Source of the DNA: Desulfonatronum thiodismutans
GTDB lineage: Bacteria > Desulfobacterota > Desulfovibrionia > Desulfovibrionales > Desulfonatronaceae
Assembly (NCBI RefSeq): GCF_000717475.1
Contig: NZ_JPIK01000018.1
Location: forward strand, 132,374 to 196,373
Length of the DNA stretch: 64,000 bases
Direction: 5' to 3'
Under the pieces are notes generated by a model. It did no database searches. It was not told the DNA's origin and worked only from the letters and a program-made list of their open reading frames with translations. Positions 9,698 through 18,500 of the stretch are shown here, one piece after another. The position numbers and the translations under genes are program-made. How positions within the stretch are numbered: the stretch's first letter is position 1; every line of letters begins with the position of its first letter.

Positions 9698-10119
9698 ATC
9701 CGGAAGAGTTGCGGGCGTTTCGCGATCTGATCGAAAACGGCATCCCCTTCAACGCCTATCTGGGCATCCGGCTGCTGGACCTCGGGGATCGCCAGTGCCG
9801 CCTGCTCTTGCCGTACAGGCCGGAACTTCAGGGCGATGCCCGCCGCCAAGCCCTGCACGGCGGCGTGATTTCCGCCTTGATCGACACCTGCGGCGGATTC
9901 GCGGTCTGGAGCACCGGCAGCATCAAGGACCGGGTCGCCACCATCGACCTGCGCGTGGACTACCTCAAGCCGGCCGTGGCCTGCGACATCATCGCCCACT
10001 CCCGGATCAGAATGCTGGGCAACCGGGTGGGCAACGTCTCCACCGTGGTTTACGCCTCCACCGCTCCGGAGGTGATCATTGCCGAGGGCCGGTCCGTCTA
10101 CAATATCAGAAGGGTCTGA
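9694..10119 (+). CDS. PaaI-type hotdog thioesterase
   Basis: Acyl-CoA thioesterase of the hotdog fold, 141 residues. The typical catalytic region LHGGVISALIDTCGGFAVWS lies near residues 54-73, with the conserved HGG at the start of the central helix, followed by ATIDLRVDYLKPA, the family's second block. The ATG overlaps the stop of the upstream methyltransferase. Both would act in the cytosol, and the acyl substrate cannot be deduced. Confidence 0.88.
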   Translation: MNPEELRAFRDLIENGIPFNAYLGIRLLDLGDRQCRLLLPYRPELQGDARRQALHGGVISALIDTCGGFAVWSTGSIKDRVATIDLRVDYLKPAVACDIIAHSRIRMLGNRVGNVSTVVYASTAPEVIIAEGRSVYNIRRV

Positions 10120-10209
10120 GCTGGACGTCGGAGTCAGCGCCGCCATAACCCATCTGTCCCTCTTTTTTCTTTTGGGGGAATGTGGCAGGATTTGAGTCAC
10201 ATGCCGACA

Positions 10210-10259
10210 GTTGATCGCGGCGAAGAGCGTCGCCGCGCGGCGACGCTCAGATCATCAAC
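10210..10259. repeat. GC-rich palindrome upstream of a small gene
   Basis: Positions 10225-10248 form a perfect 24-base palindrome (arm GAGCGTCGCCGC), framed by GTTGAT at 10210 and ATCAAC at 10254. It ends 26 bases before the ATG at 10286. It may form a cruciform or hairpin, or be an operator. A related shorter palindrome with the core CGCCGCG/CGCGGCG occurs at 31867-31889. Confidence 0.6.
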
Positions 10260-10285
10260 GAGAACAACGCGAAGGAGCGATAAGC

Positions 10286-10576
10286 ATGCAGGATGCGCGA
10301 GGACTCTACTATTACCCGGTGCCGGGCAACAAGAAGGAACGGATGTACGTTCGCGAACGGGCCGGAAACGTGGAGTTTCGACTGTGGAACCAGGAGCGGC
10401 CCAGGGTGTGGGAGCAACACGACTGGCTGCCGTACGAGGTCGTGGAGCAGGCCGCGGCCCAGTATGCGGGCAAGGGGGATTCTCCCTTGGCCCTGTACGA
10501 TCTGGACATCGCCCTGGCCCTGGTCCGCGAGGAGCGGTTGAAAAAGGCTCAGGCCGTGAACGCCCCGTCTTCGTAG
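10286..10576 (+). CDS. Small conserved-looking protein of unknown function
   Basis: Protein of 96 residues, start supported by AAGGAG nine bases upstream. It is soluble, rich in charged and aromatic residues (YYYPVPGNKKERMYVRE, WEQHDWLPYEVVEQAAAQY), with a likely helix at the C-terminus. No signal peptide, membrane segment or cysteine pair is seen. Its last 28 bases overlap tail-to-tail with the aminopeptidase gene on the other strand. I do not recognise the family. Confidence 0.65.
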   Translation: MQDARGLYYYPVPGNKKERMYVRERAGNVEFRLWNQERPRVWEQHDWLPYEVVEQAAAQYAGKGDSPLALYDLDIALALVREERLKKAQAVNAPSS

Positions 10577-11808
10577 ATCACGCGGCTGCTGCCGTCGGCC
10601 AGGGTGGCGGTGACCCGTTTTTGCTCGGTGTTTACCAGATCCCAGTGTTGGGTGGATTCGTTGAAGCCCAGTTCCCGGCGCAGCGCATGCACGAAGTCCG
10701 CCGGGCTTCCGGCAAAGGCGTCCGGATGGCAGGACCCCAGGGCGATGTGGCTATTGCCTTCCGGGCCGCCGATATTCTCATCGAACAGGGTGTTGGCCAT
10801 ATATTCCGCGATCCGGGAGTGCTCCCGGCTGGTCAGGGAAAATTCGCCCACCCGCCAGGCCCCGTCGTCCAGGGCCAGAAAACGCCGCAGCCGATCCGCG
10901 CCGCTGCGGGCCTTGACGCTGATCACCCGGCCCGCCTGAAACGCCAGGCGGACGCCCTCCACTGGAGTTCCGCCCACATAGATCACCTGGTCGGACTGAA
11001 ATACTCCCTCGGTGAACCGACAATCCGGAGACGTATAGACTTCATAGCTGGGCATGTTCCGCCCGGTCAGACCCAGCCAGAGCCTATGCTCCCCCAGGCG
11101 CAGACGCAGATCCACCCGGGCCGACTGGACGTGCAGCCGCCGGATGGACAGCCCGTTCAACCATTCCAGAACCGTCGCCTGCTGCCGCGCGAACCGCTTC
11201 CAGTCCCGCACCGGATCGTCGCTGCCCAGCATGCAGGCTTTGCGCACCCGGGACGCGTACTCCTGAAGCGTCAGACCCGCCGCCTCGGCCAGAGCCGGGG
11301 TGGGGTACACGGCCACGGTCCGCCCGATTTGCCCGCCAAGTTCGCGGAAGTAGAGCACTTCCCGGAGCGGGTCCCGGGCCGCGTCCCGGCGGACCAAAAT
11401 TTCCGGGGTCACGCCCTCCAGGTGGGTCAGGGATTCCGGGGCCAGAATCCGGATCAGGCCGTTCACTCCGCTCCGGCGTTCCGATTCGCCGGGGGCGACC
11501 ATGCTCAACCGCTTGTTGTTCGCCAGGCGCAGATAGCTGAGTTCCATGGCCGGGGTGGACCGTTGATGCTGCACCGGGACCAGGCCACGCTCCAGAATGC
11601 GGGTGTAGAGTACCTCGACCAGCTTCCTGGCCAAGCCGTCGTATTCGATGAGCACGGTTTCCGAGTTCTGCAGAGGCCTGCCCCGGGAGCGTTCCACGGC
11701 CCAAAGCAGCACGTCGGCATAGCGTTCCAGCTCCTCGTGGCGAAACAGCCCTTCCGAAGCGCCCTCGCCATGGCCTTGCCCGAAGTTGGTTGCGTTTTGC
11801 TCTTGCAT
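10549..11808 (-). CDS. M29-family aminopeptidase
   Basis: Probable metal-dependent aminopeptidase of the thermophilic M29 (AmpS/PepS) group, 419 residues. Visible family features are an N-terminal helical domain (ETVLIEYDGLARKLVEVLYTRI), TGRNMPSYEVYTSPDCRFTEGV near residue 270, which contains the conserved glutamate-rich 'NxPGGEVxTxP'-like turn, and NSHIALGSCHPDAF near 365, which matches the 'HiAlG' metal-ligand block. Some canonical ligands look substituted (NMPSYEV instead of NLPGGEV), so activity is not certain. An open frame continues upstream but overlaps the divergent lactonase gene; the ATG at 11808 fits the family N-terminus. Confidence 0.75.
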   Translation of the reverse strand: MQEQNATNFGQGHGEGASEGLFRHEELERYADVLLWAVERSRGRPLQNSETVLIEYDGLARKLVEVLYTRILERGLVPVQHQRSTPAMELSYLRLANNKRLSMVAPGESERRSGVNGLIRILAPESLTHLEGVTPEILVRRDAARDPLREVLYFRELGGQIGRTVAVYPTPALAEAAGLTLQEYASRVRKACMLGSDDPVRDWKRFARQQATVLEWLNGLSIRRLHVQSARVDLRLRLGEHRLWLGLTGRNMPSYEVYTSPDCRFTEGVFQSDQVIYVGGTPVEGVRLAFQAGRVISVKARSGADRLRRFLALDDGAWRVGEFSLTSREHSRIAEYMANTLFDENIGGPEGNSHIALGSCHPDAFAGSPADFVHALRRELGFNESTQHWDLVNTEQKRVTATLADGSSRVIYEDGAFTA

Positions 11809-11964
11809 GCCGGAGAGTATAAGCGCTTTGCCCGCCGCCGCAAGGCCGCGGGCCGCCTGTTTGCCCCGCCTCTCCTTCCGGAGTAATAAAACGAGCGGAC
11901 GGCGGGCGGCTTCCCTCGAATCCGTCTCGGTTTTCAACCTACTCAGATCACGGGAGATGCAAGC

Positions 11965-12732
11965 ATGAGCAATCGACAATCCTGGCGCATTCACCCCATC
12001 GTCGTGGGCAGCAAGGTTTTTGACCAGGGCATGATGACCTATCAGCACGCCCATGGCCGACCCTACACCATCCCGATCTACGTTTGGTACCTGGAGCCGG
12101 TGGATGACCCGTCCCAGCCCAAGGTTTTGGTGGATACCGGAGAAATGAGCCCGGTTCAGTCCGCGGACAGGGAGCAGGCCATCGGCGGGAAAATTCACAC
12201 CTTCGAGGAAGGGCTGGCCCTGTACGGGATGAAGCCGGAGGACGTGGACGTGGTCATCCACACCCACCTGCACAACGACCACTGCGAAAACGACTTCAAG
12301 TGCACGAACGCCGTATTTCACGTCCACGCCAAGGAGCTGGAGCGCATCCACGACCCCCATCCCCTGGATTATAGATACAACGAGGAGTTCATCGAGGACG
12401 TTGAGGATGCCGACAGGTTCCGGGTCGTCACCGAAGACCAGGAAATCCTGCCCGGTATTTCCGTGATCCACACCCCTGCCCACACCGAAGGCGGCCTGAC
12501 CGTGCTGGTGGACACGCCATCCGGACGGGCGGCCATCACCGGATTTTGCGTCATCGACGAAAACCTGAATCCTCCCCAGTCCGTGAAGGCCATGGAAATG
12601 GAAGTCATCCCGCCCGGCACGAATATCAACCCTTGCCTGGCCTACGACCAGATGGTCCGGGTCAAGGGCCTGGCCGACATCCTCCTGCCCCTGCACGAAC
12701 CCAAATTCGCCGGGCTGTCCACTATTCCGTGA
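11965..12732 (+). CDS. Lactonase-like metallo-beta-lactamase-fold hydrolase
   Basis: Zinc hydrolase of 255 residues, close in layout to N-acyl-homoserine lactonases (AiiA type). The binuclear metal motif HTHLHNDHCEN (HxHxxDH) lies near residue 94, the third histidine is in VIHTPAHTEGGLTVLVD near 170, and the aspartate is in GFCVIDEN near 195. GGGAGA precedes the ATG. Hydrolysis of a lactone signal is inferred only from fold and length; other esters are possible. A DUF4160/DUF2442 pair follows within 31 bases. Confidence 0.8.
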   Translation: MSNRQSWRIHPIVVGSKVFDQGMMTYQHAHGRPYTIPIYVWYLEPVDDPSQPKVLVDTGEMSPVQSADREQAIGGKIHTFEEGLALYGMKPEDVDVVIHTHLHNDHCENDFKCTNAVFHVHAKELERIHDPHPLDYRYNEEFIEDVEDADRFRVVTEDQEILPGISVIHTPAHTEGGLTVLVDTPSGRAAITGFCVIDENLNPPQSVKAMEMEVIPPGTNINPCLAYDQMVRVKGLADILLPLHEPKFAGLSTIP

Positions 12733-12762
12733 GTGGTGCTTGGCTGGCGCGAAGGAGAAACC

Positions 12763-13032
12763 ATGCCCACGATCAGCATGTTTTACGGCATCCTGGTGTT
12801 GATGTACTATCGGGACAATCGACGTCATCACCTTCCGCATGTCCATGTCCGCTACCAGGGGGATGAGGCGGCTGTCTCAATTGAAGAAGGGATGATTATC
12901 GAAGGCGCATTGCCGAACAAGCAGCTCAGAATGGTTCAGGCGTGGATCGAGATCCACAAGGAAGCGCTGATGGTCAATTGGGAGTTGGCTGTCAGCGGTG
13001 AGCAACCTTTTCGTATTCCTCCATTACAGTGA
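12763..13032 (+). CDS. DUF4160 protein (possible TA component)
   Basis: Protein of 89 residues matching the DUF4160 pattern: MPTISMFYGILVLMYYRDN, then HHLPHVHVRYQG with clustered histidines, then a basic helix ending in NWELAV. AAGGAG lies six bases before this ATG, which is preferred over an in-frame start 30 bases upstream. DUF4160 genes are commonly paired with DUF2442 genes, as here, and the pair is often listed as toxin-antitoxin-like. Which partner would be toxic is not known to me. Confidence 0.8.
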   Translation: MPTISMFYGILVLMYYRDNRRHHLPHVHVRYQGDEAAVSIEEGMIIEGALPNKQLRMVQAWIEIHKEALMVNWELAVSGEQPFRIPPLQ

Positions 13033-13040
13033 GGTCCGCC

Positions 13041-13298
13041 ATGCTTTTCGATGTCCTCTCCGTCGAGCCTCGACCCGGGTATGTTCTGGACTTGAAGTTC
13101 AGTAACGGCGAATGCCGCCGTTTCGATATGCGTCCTCTGCTGAGAATGAAGCCCTGGAACCGGATTGCTTCTCCGGCTGTTTTCCGGCGTGTCCGCGTCG
13201 ACTACGGAACTCTCGTCTGGCCAGGTGAAATCGATGTCGCTCCGGAAACATTGTACGACGATTCGATCCCGCTGGATGAGAGCCGAGCGGACGAGTAA
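13041..13298 (+). CDS. DUF2442 protein, partner of the DUF4160 gene
   Basis: Protein of 85 residues with the DUF2442 layout: LFDVLSVEPRPGYVLDLKFSNGE (beta-rich start), RRFDMRPLLRM, and the terminal VRVDYGTLVWPGEIDVAPETLYDDS. The ATG at 13041 is chosen because GAGGT sits five bases upstream; a GTG at 13029 overlapping the previous stop is an alternative. Nine bases separate it from DUF4160, so both are one transcript. The AAA/helicase gene begins 15 bases after it, possibly in the same operon. Confidence 0.8.
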   Translation: MLFDVLSVEPRPGYVLDLKFSNGECRRFDMRPLLRMKPWNRIASPAVFRRVRVDYGTLVWPGEIDVAPETLYDDSIPLDESRADE

Positions 13299-13312
13299 AG
13301 TCCGACCTTGAC

Positions 13313-16300
13313 GTGACCTCTCCCTCGCCCATTTTCACGTTCATCCAGGGCATTGAACATGCCCAGAGCCTGCCCGCCAACTGCCTGGTCCACCATGAGG
13401 TGCTGCCGGAGCGGGCGGGCCGGTTCGCGCCGTTGCCCGAGGATCTGCCGGATGGGTTTTCGGACTGCCTGGCCGGGCTGGGCGTGACCCGGCTGTACGC
13501 CCATCAGGCCGAGGCCGTGGGCCGGATCCGGGCCGGGCGGGACGTGGTGGTGGCCACGCCCACGGCCAGCGGCAAGAGCCTGATCTACAACCTGCCGGTG
13601 CTGGAGGCTCTTTACCGCGACCCAGCGGCCCGGGCCCTGTACCTGTTTCCGCTCAAGGCCCTGGCCCAAGACCAACACGCCGGGCTGCGGGAGATGGTCG
13701 GCGGCTGGCCCCGGGAACGCCGGCCATCCATGGCCGTGTACGACGGAGACACGGACAACCAGGATCGCGCCCGGATCCGCCGGGAACCGCCCCGTATCCT
13801 GATCACCAACCCGGACATGCTTCACCTGGGCCTGTTGGCCCACCATCATCTCTGGCGGGATTTGTTCCGGAACCTGCGTTTCGTGGTCATTGACGAGGTC
13901 CACGTCTACCGAGGGGTGATGGGCTCGCACATGGCCTGGGTGTTTCGCCGCCTGGAGCGGATTTGCGCTCATTACGGAACCAGGCCGACCTATGTCTGCT
14001 GCTCCGCCACCATCCACAACCCCGTGGAGCTGACCAGTGAACTGACCGGACGGGTCGCGGAGCTGATCGCCGACAGTTCCGCGCCCCAGGGCCGCAAGCA
14101 CGTGCTTTTTCTGGACGCGGCCGAGGGGCCGTCCCGGACCGCCCTGACGCTCCTGGAGCAGGCTTTGGTCCAGGGCTTGCGGACAATAGTCTACACGGGA
14201 TCGCGGAAGATGACCGAGCTTCTGGGCATCTGGTCGGCCCAGCGGCTGAAGGAATTTCGGGATCGGATCGGCGTGTACCGGGCCGGATTCCTGCCTAAGG
14301 AGCGCCGCCGGATCGAGGCGGACCTGGCCTCGGGTCGGATTCTGGCGGTGATTTCCACCAGTGCTCTGGAGTTAGGCATCGACATCGGGGATCTGGATCT
14401 GTGCCTGCTGGTGGGTTACCCCGGCTCGATCATGGCCACCTGGCAGCGGGCCGGGCGGGTGGGGCGTGGTGGCCAGGAATCCGCCGTGGCCCTGTTGGCC
14501 TACGAAAATCCCTTGGACAAGTTTTTCATCCGTCATCCGGACGTCTTCTTCGCCAGTCCGCCGGAAGCCGCGGTGCTCAACCCGGCCAACCCGGCGATCA
14601 TGGAACAGCATCTGCTCTGCGCCGCGGCGGACCTGCCCCTGGACCTGGACGAACCCCTGGTACTGGCGGAACACGTCCGCGAGCGCGTCGACGCATTGGT
14701 CAGCCGGGGCAAACTGCTGCTCACAGCAGACCGGCGCAGGATGATCTGCCCGGACGAGAACCCGCATCGGGAGGTCGGCCTTCGCGGCAGCGGCCGGAGC
14801 CTGCTGATCTTTCATGGCGAGACCGGCGAACAGATCGGGCTGATGGACTGGCACCGGGTCTGCACTGATGCCCACCCAGGCGCGGTCTACCTGCATCAGG
14901 GCCGGACCTATCTGGTGGAGCGCCTGGACCTGCAAACCGGCTCGGTGTTCGTCCTTCCGGCCAAGGTAAACTACTTCACCCGGGTCCGGGGCGAGAAGCG
15001 CACCCGCATTCTGGACACCCAGGCCTCCAGGCCGCTCTGGAACACAACCATCCACCTGGGGAGACTGGAAATCACCCAGCGCTACCCGGCCTTCGAGCGC
15101 CGGGCCTTGCGCGGCCATAAACTGCTGGCAGTGGTGGACCTGGACCTGCCGGAGCAGGTTTTCGAGACCGAGGGCATCTGGCTGGTCATACCGGAAACGG
15201 TGCGCCGCTCCCTGGAAGACCGCCAGATGCATTTCATGGGCGGGATCCACGCCCTGGAGCACGCCTGCATCGGGATATTGCCCCTGCTGATTCTCACGGA
15301 TCGCAATGACCTGGGCGGAATTTCCACGCCCCTGCACGAAGACCTGGACCGGGCCGCGGTGTTTGTCTACGACGGCACCCCCGGCGGCATTGGTCTGACC
15401 CGGCAGGCTTACGCCCGGGCCGAGGTCATGCTCCAACGTACCCTGGAGGCCGTGGGCGGCTGTTCCTGCGAAACCGGCTGCCCGGCCTGCGTCCACTCCC
15501 CGAAATGCGGCTCCGGTAACCGCCCCATCGACAAACAGGCCGCTCTGGCCGTGCTGGAGGCCCTGGGCGGGCAAGCTGGAAGGGCTGCGACAATGCCTCG
15601 TCAATCGACGTCCCAGGTTCACCAGGGAGCAGCCGTCTCGATTGATCAAGGCGGATACGCCGTGGCGTCGCCCTCCACGTCCGTGGCCTCGGAACAAAGG
15701 GCTGGGTACGAAAGGGTCTCTTCAGGCAGTACCGAGGCCAGTGGACGATCCGGAGGGCTTTGGAACGCGGTCAAGGCCGGGATGCGGGCCGTTACCGGAG
15801 TCCAATTTCCCAACGCCGCCGTTCCCGCCGCGGCCCCTGACCCATCCGCCAACTCCCCGAGGAAAAACACCATGATCGCGCCCCCCCCAGCTTCGCCCGC
15901 CCATTTCGCCGTGCTGGACGTCGAAACCCGTTACTCGGCCCAGGAGGTGGGCGGCTGGAACCATACGGACTTGATGGGCGTGAGCTGCGCCGTGCTGTAC
16001 GACTCCAGGGAGGACGCTTTTCTGGACTATCTCCAGGAAGATATTCCCCGGCTGGCTGAAAAGCTGCGGACATTCGACCTGGTGGTAGGCTTCAACATCC
16101 TGAATTTCGACTATAAGGTGCTCCGCGGCGTCCTGGACGCCGACTTTTACTCCCTGCCCACCCTGGACATGCTCAAGGTGGTCCACGAGCGGCTGGGCTA
16201 CCGCCTTTCCCTGGACCACTTGGCCAGACACACCTTGAACGCTCCGAAATCGGGCAGCGGACTGGATGCCCTAAAATGGTGGAAGCAAGGACAAATCGAC

Positions 16301-16429
16301 AAGATCATCGCCTATTGCCGCCATGATGTGGCCATCACTCGAGACCTCTACCTGCACGGACGGGACAAGGGCTACGTCCTGTTCCAGAACAAGGCCCGCA
16401 AGCTGGTCCGGTTGCCGGTGAGTTGGTGA
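13313..16429 (+). CDS. MrfA-like DEAD helicase fused to MrfB/YprB-like nuclease
   Basis: DNA-repair helicase-nuclease of 1038 residues. Residues ~55-450 carry two RecA-like domains: ATPTASGKS (motif I), VIDEVHVYRGVMGSH (DEVH), CCSATIHNP, and QRAGRVGRGGQ. The next ~300 residues are the MrfA-type accessory domain ending in a four-cysteine zinc site (CSCETGCPACVHSPKCG near 720). After an Ala/Pro/Ser-rich linker (~770-855), residues 860-1038 form a DEDD exonuclease domain: LDVETRYS, VVGFNILNFDYK, YCRHDV. In Bacillus subtilis these are separate proteins, MrfA and MrfB, acting on mitomycin damage. The start is a GTG with a weak ribosome-binding site. Confidence 0.88.
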   Translation: MTSPSPIFTFIQGIEHAQSLPANCLVHHEVLPERAGRFAPLPEDLPDGFSDCLAGLGVTRLYAHQAEAVGRIRAGRDVVVATPTASGKSLIYNLPVLEALYRDPAARALYLFPLKALAQDQHAGLREMVGGWPRERRPSMAVYDGDTDNQDRARIRREPPRILITNPDMLHLGLLAHHHLWRDLFRNLRFVVIDEVHVYRGVMGSHMAWVFRRLERICAHYGTRPTYVCCSATIHNPVELTSELTGRVAELIADSSAPQGRKHVLFLDAAEGPSRTALTLLEQALVQGLRTIVYTGSRKMTELLGIWSAQRLKEFRDRIGVYRAGFLPKERRRIEADLASGRILAVISTSALELGIDIGDLDLCLLVGYPGSIMATWQRAGRVGRGGQESAVALLAYENPLDKFFIRHPDVFFASPPEAAVLNPANPAIMEQHLLCAAADLPLDLDEPLVLAEHVRERVDALVSRGKLLLTADRRRMICPDENPHREVGLRGSGRSLLIFHGETGEQIGLMDWHRVCTDAHPGAVYLHQGRTYLVERLDLQTGSVFVLPAKVNYFTRVRGEKRTRILDTQASRPLWNTTIHLGRLEITQRYPAFERRALRGHKLLAVVDLDLPEQVFETEGIWLVIPETVRRSLEDRQMHFMGGIHALEHACIGILPLLILTDRNDLGGISTPLHEDLDRAAVFVYDGTPGGIGLTRQAYARAEVMLQRTLEAVGGCSCETGCPACVHSPKCGSGNRPIDKQAALAVLEALGGQAGRAATMPRQSTSQVHQGAAVSIDQGGYAVASPSTSVASEQRAGYERVSSGSTEASGRSGGLWNAVKAGMRAVTGVQFPNAAVPAAAPDPSANSPRKNTMIAPPPASPAHFAVLDVETRYSAQEVGGWNHTDLMGVSCAVLYDSREDAFLDYLQEDIPRLAEKLRTFDLVVGFNILNFDYKVLRGVLDADFYSLPTLDMLKVVHERLGYRLSLDHLARHTLNAPKSGSGLDALKWWKQGQIDKIIAYCRHDVAITRDLYLHGRDKGYVLFQNKARKLVRLPVSW

Positions 16430-16520
16430 CAGATTCACTTTCGGAAATAAATTTGGCGGATGACCACGAAGATCTAGAAAAAGACCTATCCGTTTTCAAG
16501 GCAAAATAAACGAGGCTCAC

Positions 16521-16841
16521 ATGAAATTTCCCCTGCGCATTTTCGGCGAAATCCGCGGCATCGCCCCGAATAAATTGCCCAGGTTGCATGGCCTGCTGAA
16601 CGCCGACGTCTTTTCTCCGTCTGGAGGCGACGGCCTGGACGTGGAATACGAAGGTTCGTACCTGGACATCGAGCCGGACCTGGACGAGATTGTCGCGGCC
16701 CTGGCGGATGGCGGCCAGGGGTATGTGGACTGCATCGACCACGAGAACTGGACCCTTCGACGCTACAGCCTCCAACCCGGTTCCTGGACCTGCAAGGAAG
16801 TGAACCCGGACGGCGCGCTGGAACGCTATCACCATGAATAG
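16521..16841 (+). CDS. Small acidic protein of unknown function
   Basis: Protein of 106 residues, start preceded by GAGG. It is acidic in its middle (GSYLDIEPDLDEIVAAL) and has single Cys and Trp residues at the end (WTCKEVNPDGALERYHHE). No signal peptide or membrane segment is present. Codon use matches the neighbours, so it looks like a genuine resident gene. I do not recognise the family. A MITE-like element begins 12 bases after its stop. Confidence 0.65.
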   Translation: MKFPLRIFGEIRGIAPNKLPRLHGLLNADVFSPSGGDGLDVEYEGSYLDIEPDLDEIVAALADGGQGYVDCIDHENWTLRRYSLQPGSWTCKEVNPDGALERYHHE

Positions 16842-16852
16842 CGGGGGGAAGG

Positions 16853-17034
16853 TTAATACTACAACGACATTTTGATGCACCAATCGACCCGCAGATGGTT
16901 TAACCACGGGGCACACGGGGGGCACGGGGAACATATTCCGTCAAACCAAAACTCTTTTCCCTGTGTTCCCCGTGTGCCCTGTGGTAAAAAAATCTGGTCA
17001 GACGATGGAAATGGAAGTGTCGCTGTAGTGTTAA
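16853..17034. mobile_element. MITE-like inverted-repeat element
   Basis: A 182-base non-coding element. The termini are 17-base inverted repeats differing at two positions (TTAATACTACAACGACA at 16853; complementary end at 17018-17034). Inside lies a second, ~28-base inverted repeat of CCACGGGGCACACGGGG-type sequence (16902-16930 against 16958-16985). No open frame or transposase is present, so any movement would need enzymes from elsewhere. It sits in the trmFO leader region. Confidence 0.65.
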
Positions 17035-17105
17035 AAAATGAGAAGGTGCGAAGGTGGGAAAGGTATGGGATTTTGCCCTGTTGAAAGGATGCAAGCGAGT
17101 ATCGA

Positions 17106-18461
17106 ATGACTGAAAAAGACATGAGGAGCGAGCCGCGAACCGTGGCCGTGGTCGGCGGCGGGCTGGCCGGATGCGAGTGCGCCTGGCGACTGGCCCGCTC
17201 CGGGATTGCCGTGCGCCTGTTCGAGATGAAGCCGGACCGCTTTTCCCCGGCCCACTCCAGCCCGGATCTGGCCGAACTGGTCTGCTCCAACTCCCTGCGC
17301 TCCGATGAGCCGGAATCCGCGGTGGGACTACTCAAGCTGGAAATGACCGATCTGGACAGCCTGATCATGGCCGCTGCCCGGGCCACCCGGGTTCCGGCGG
17401 GCAAGGCCCTGGCCGTGGACCGGGAGCTGTTCGCGGAGTGGGTCACCCGGTGCATCCAGGACGAGCCGTTGATCACGCTGGTTCGGGAGGAAGTCCGGAC
17501 TTTGGATGATCCGAAGCTGAAGGAAGCGGACGCCGTGGTCGTCGCCGCCGGCCCCCTGGCCGGGGAAGAGTTGGCGGAAGATTTGCGCCGGACGGTGGGG
17601 GCGGACCACCTCTATTTCTACGACGCCATCGCCCCCATCGTGGCGGCGGATTCCATTGACATGAACGTGGCTTTTTGGGGATCGCGATACAATCCCGAGG
17701 AGCACGACTATCTGAACTGTCCCATGGACGAGGAGACGTACCGGCGACTTCACGCCGAACTGCTGACCGCGCGCAAGGTCGCGGCCCGGGATTTCGAAAA
17801 GGCCCTGCATTTCGAGGCCTGCCTGCCCATCGAAACCCTGGCCGAGCGCGGGGAGATGACCATGGCCTTCGGCCCGCTCAAGCCCGTGGGGCTGATCGAC
17901 CCGCGCACGGGGGCCCAATCCTTCGCCGTGGTCCAACTGCGGGCTGAAAACCGGGACAAGACCGCCTTCAACCTGGTCGGGTTTCAGACCAAGCTGGCCT
18001 ATCCGGAACAGGAGCGCGTCTTTCGCCTGATCCCCGGCCTGGAACGGGCGGAATTCCTCCGCCTGGGCAGCATGCACCGCAACACCTACGTCGAAGCCCC
18101 CTCGGCCTTGACCCCGGACCTGGAACTTCGCTCCCGTCCGGGAATCTTCCTGGCCGGCCAGATCACCGGCGTGGAAGGCTACGTGGAATCCGCGGCCTGC
18201 GGCCTCTGGCTGGGCCACGCCCTGGCCGCCAAGCTCCAGGGCCGCGCTCTGCCGCCTCCGCCCCCGGAAACCGCCCTGGGCGCGCTCCTGGGACACTTGC
18301 GCACCCCGGCCAAGAACTTCCAGCCCTCCAACGTCAACTTCGGCCTGATGCCCGAACTCAAAGCCCGCGGCAAAAAGGCCCTTCGCAAGGCCCTCCGGGC
18401 CCAGCGGGCCCGGGAAGCCTGGGCTCGCTGGCAGAGTTCAGCGCCCCATCCCGCCGCGTGA
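17106..18461 (+). CDS. trmFO: Folate/FAD-dependent tRNA (uracil-54-C5) methyltransferase
   Basis: TrmFO makes ribothymidine-54 in the tRNA T-loop using methylene-tetrahydrofolate and FADH2. It has 451 residues, the normal length. Family blocks: FAD-binding VAVVGGGLAGCECAWRLARSG near residue 13, the invariant LVCSNSLRSDEPESAVGLLK with a conserved cysteine near 58-77, FEACLPIETLAERG with the catalytic-type cysteine near 237, PMDEETY, and QITGVEGYVESAACG near 355. It stands alone, facing the leftward UPF0210 gene. Confidence 0.96.
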   Translation: MTEKDMRSEPRTVAVVGGGLAGCECAWRLARSGIAVRLFEMKPDRFSPAHSSPDLAELVCSNSLRSDEPESAVGLLKLEMTDLDSLIMAAARATRVPAGKALAVDRELFAEWVTRCIQDEPLITLVREEVRTLDDPKLKEADAVVVAAGPLAGEELAEDLRRTVGADHLYFYDAIAPIVAADSIDMNVAFWGSRYNPEEHDYLNCPMDEETYRRLHAELLTARKVAARDFEKALHFEACLPIETLAERGEMTMAFGPLKPVGLIDPRTGAQSFAVVQLRAENRDKTAFNLVGFQTKLAYPEQERVFRLIPGLERAEFLRLGSMHRNTYVEAPSALTPDLELRSRPGIFLAGQITGVEGYVESAACGLWLGHALAAKLQGRALPPPPPETALGALLGHLRTPAKNFQPSNVNFGLMPELKARGKKALRKALRAQRAREAWARWQSSAPHPAA

Positions 18462-18500
18462 CGGGTGAATCTGGTCCGCATTCGTTTTGAATAGGAAAGT

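Noticed and set aside
10549..12846. A long open frame on the minus strand that would extend the M29 aminopeptidase by about 350 residues.
   Set aside because: The extension lies opposite the lactonase gene, has no domain resemblance, and the aminopeptidase N-terminus fits the ATG at 11808.
16902..16985. Strong hairpin that could be a terminator for the 106-residue gene.
   Set aside because: The arms are separated by ~27 bases, a short A-run rather than a T-run follows, and it sits inside a larger inverted repeat, so an element is the better explanation.
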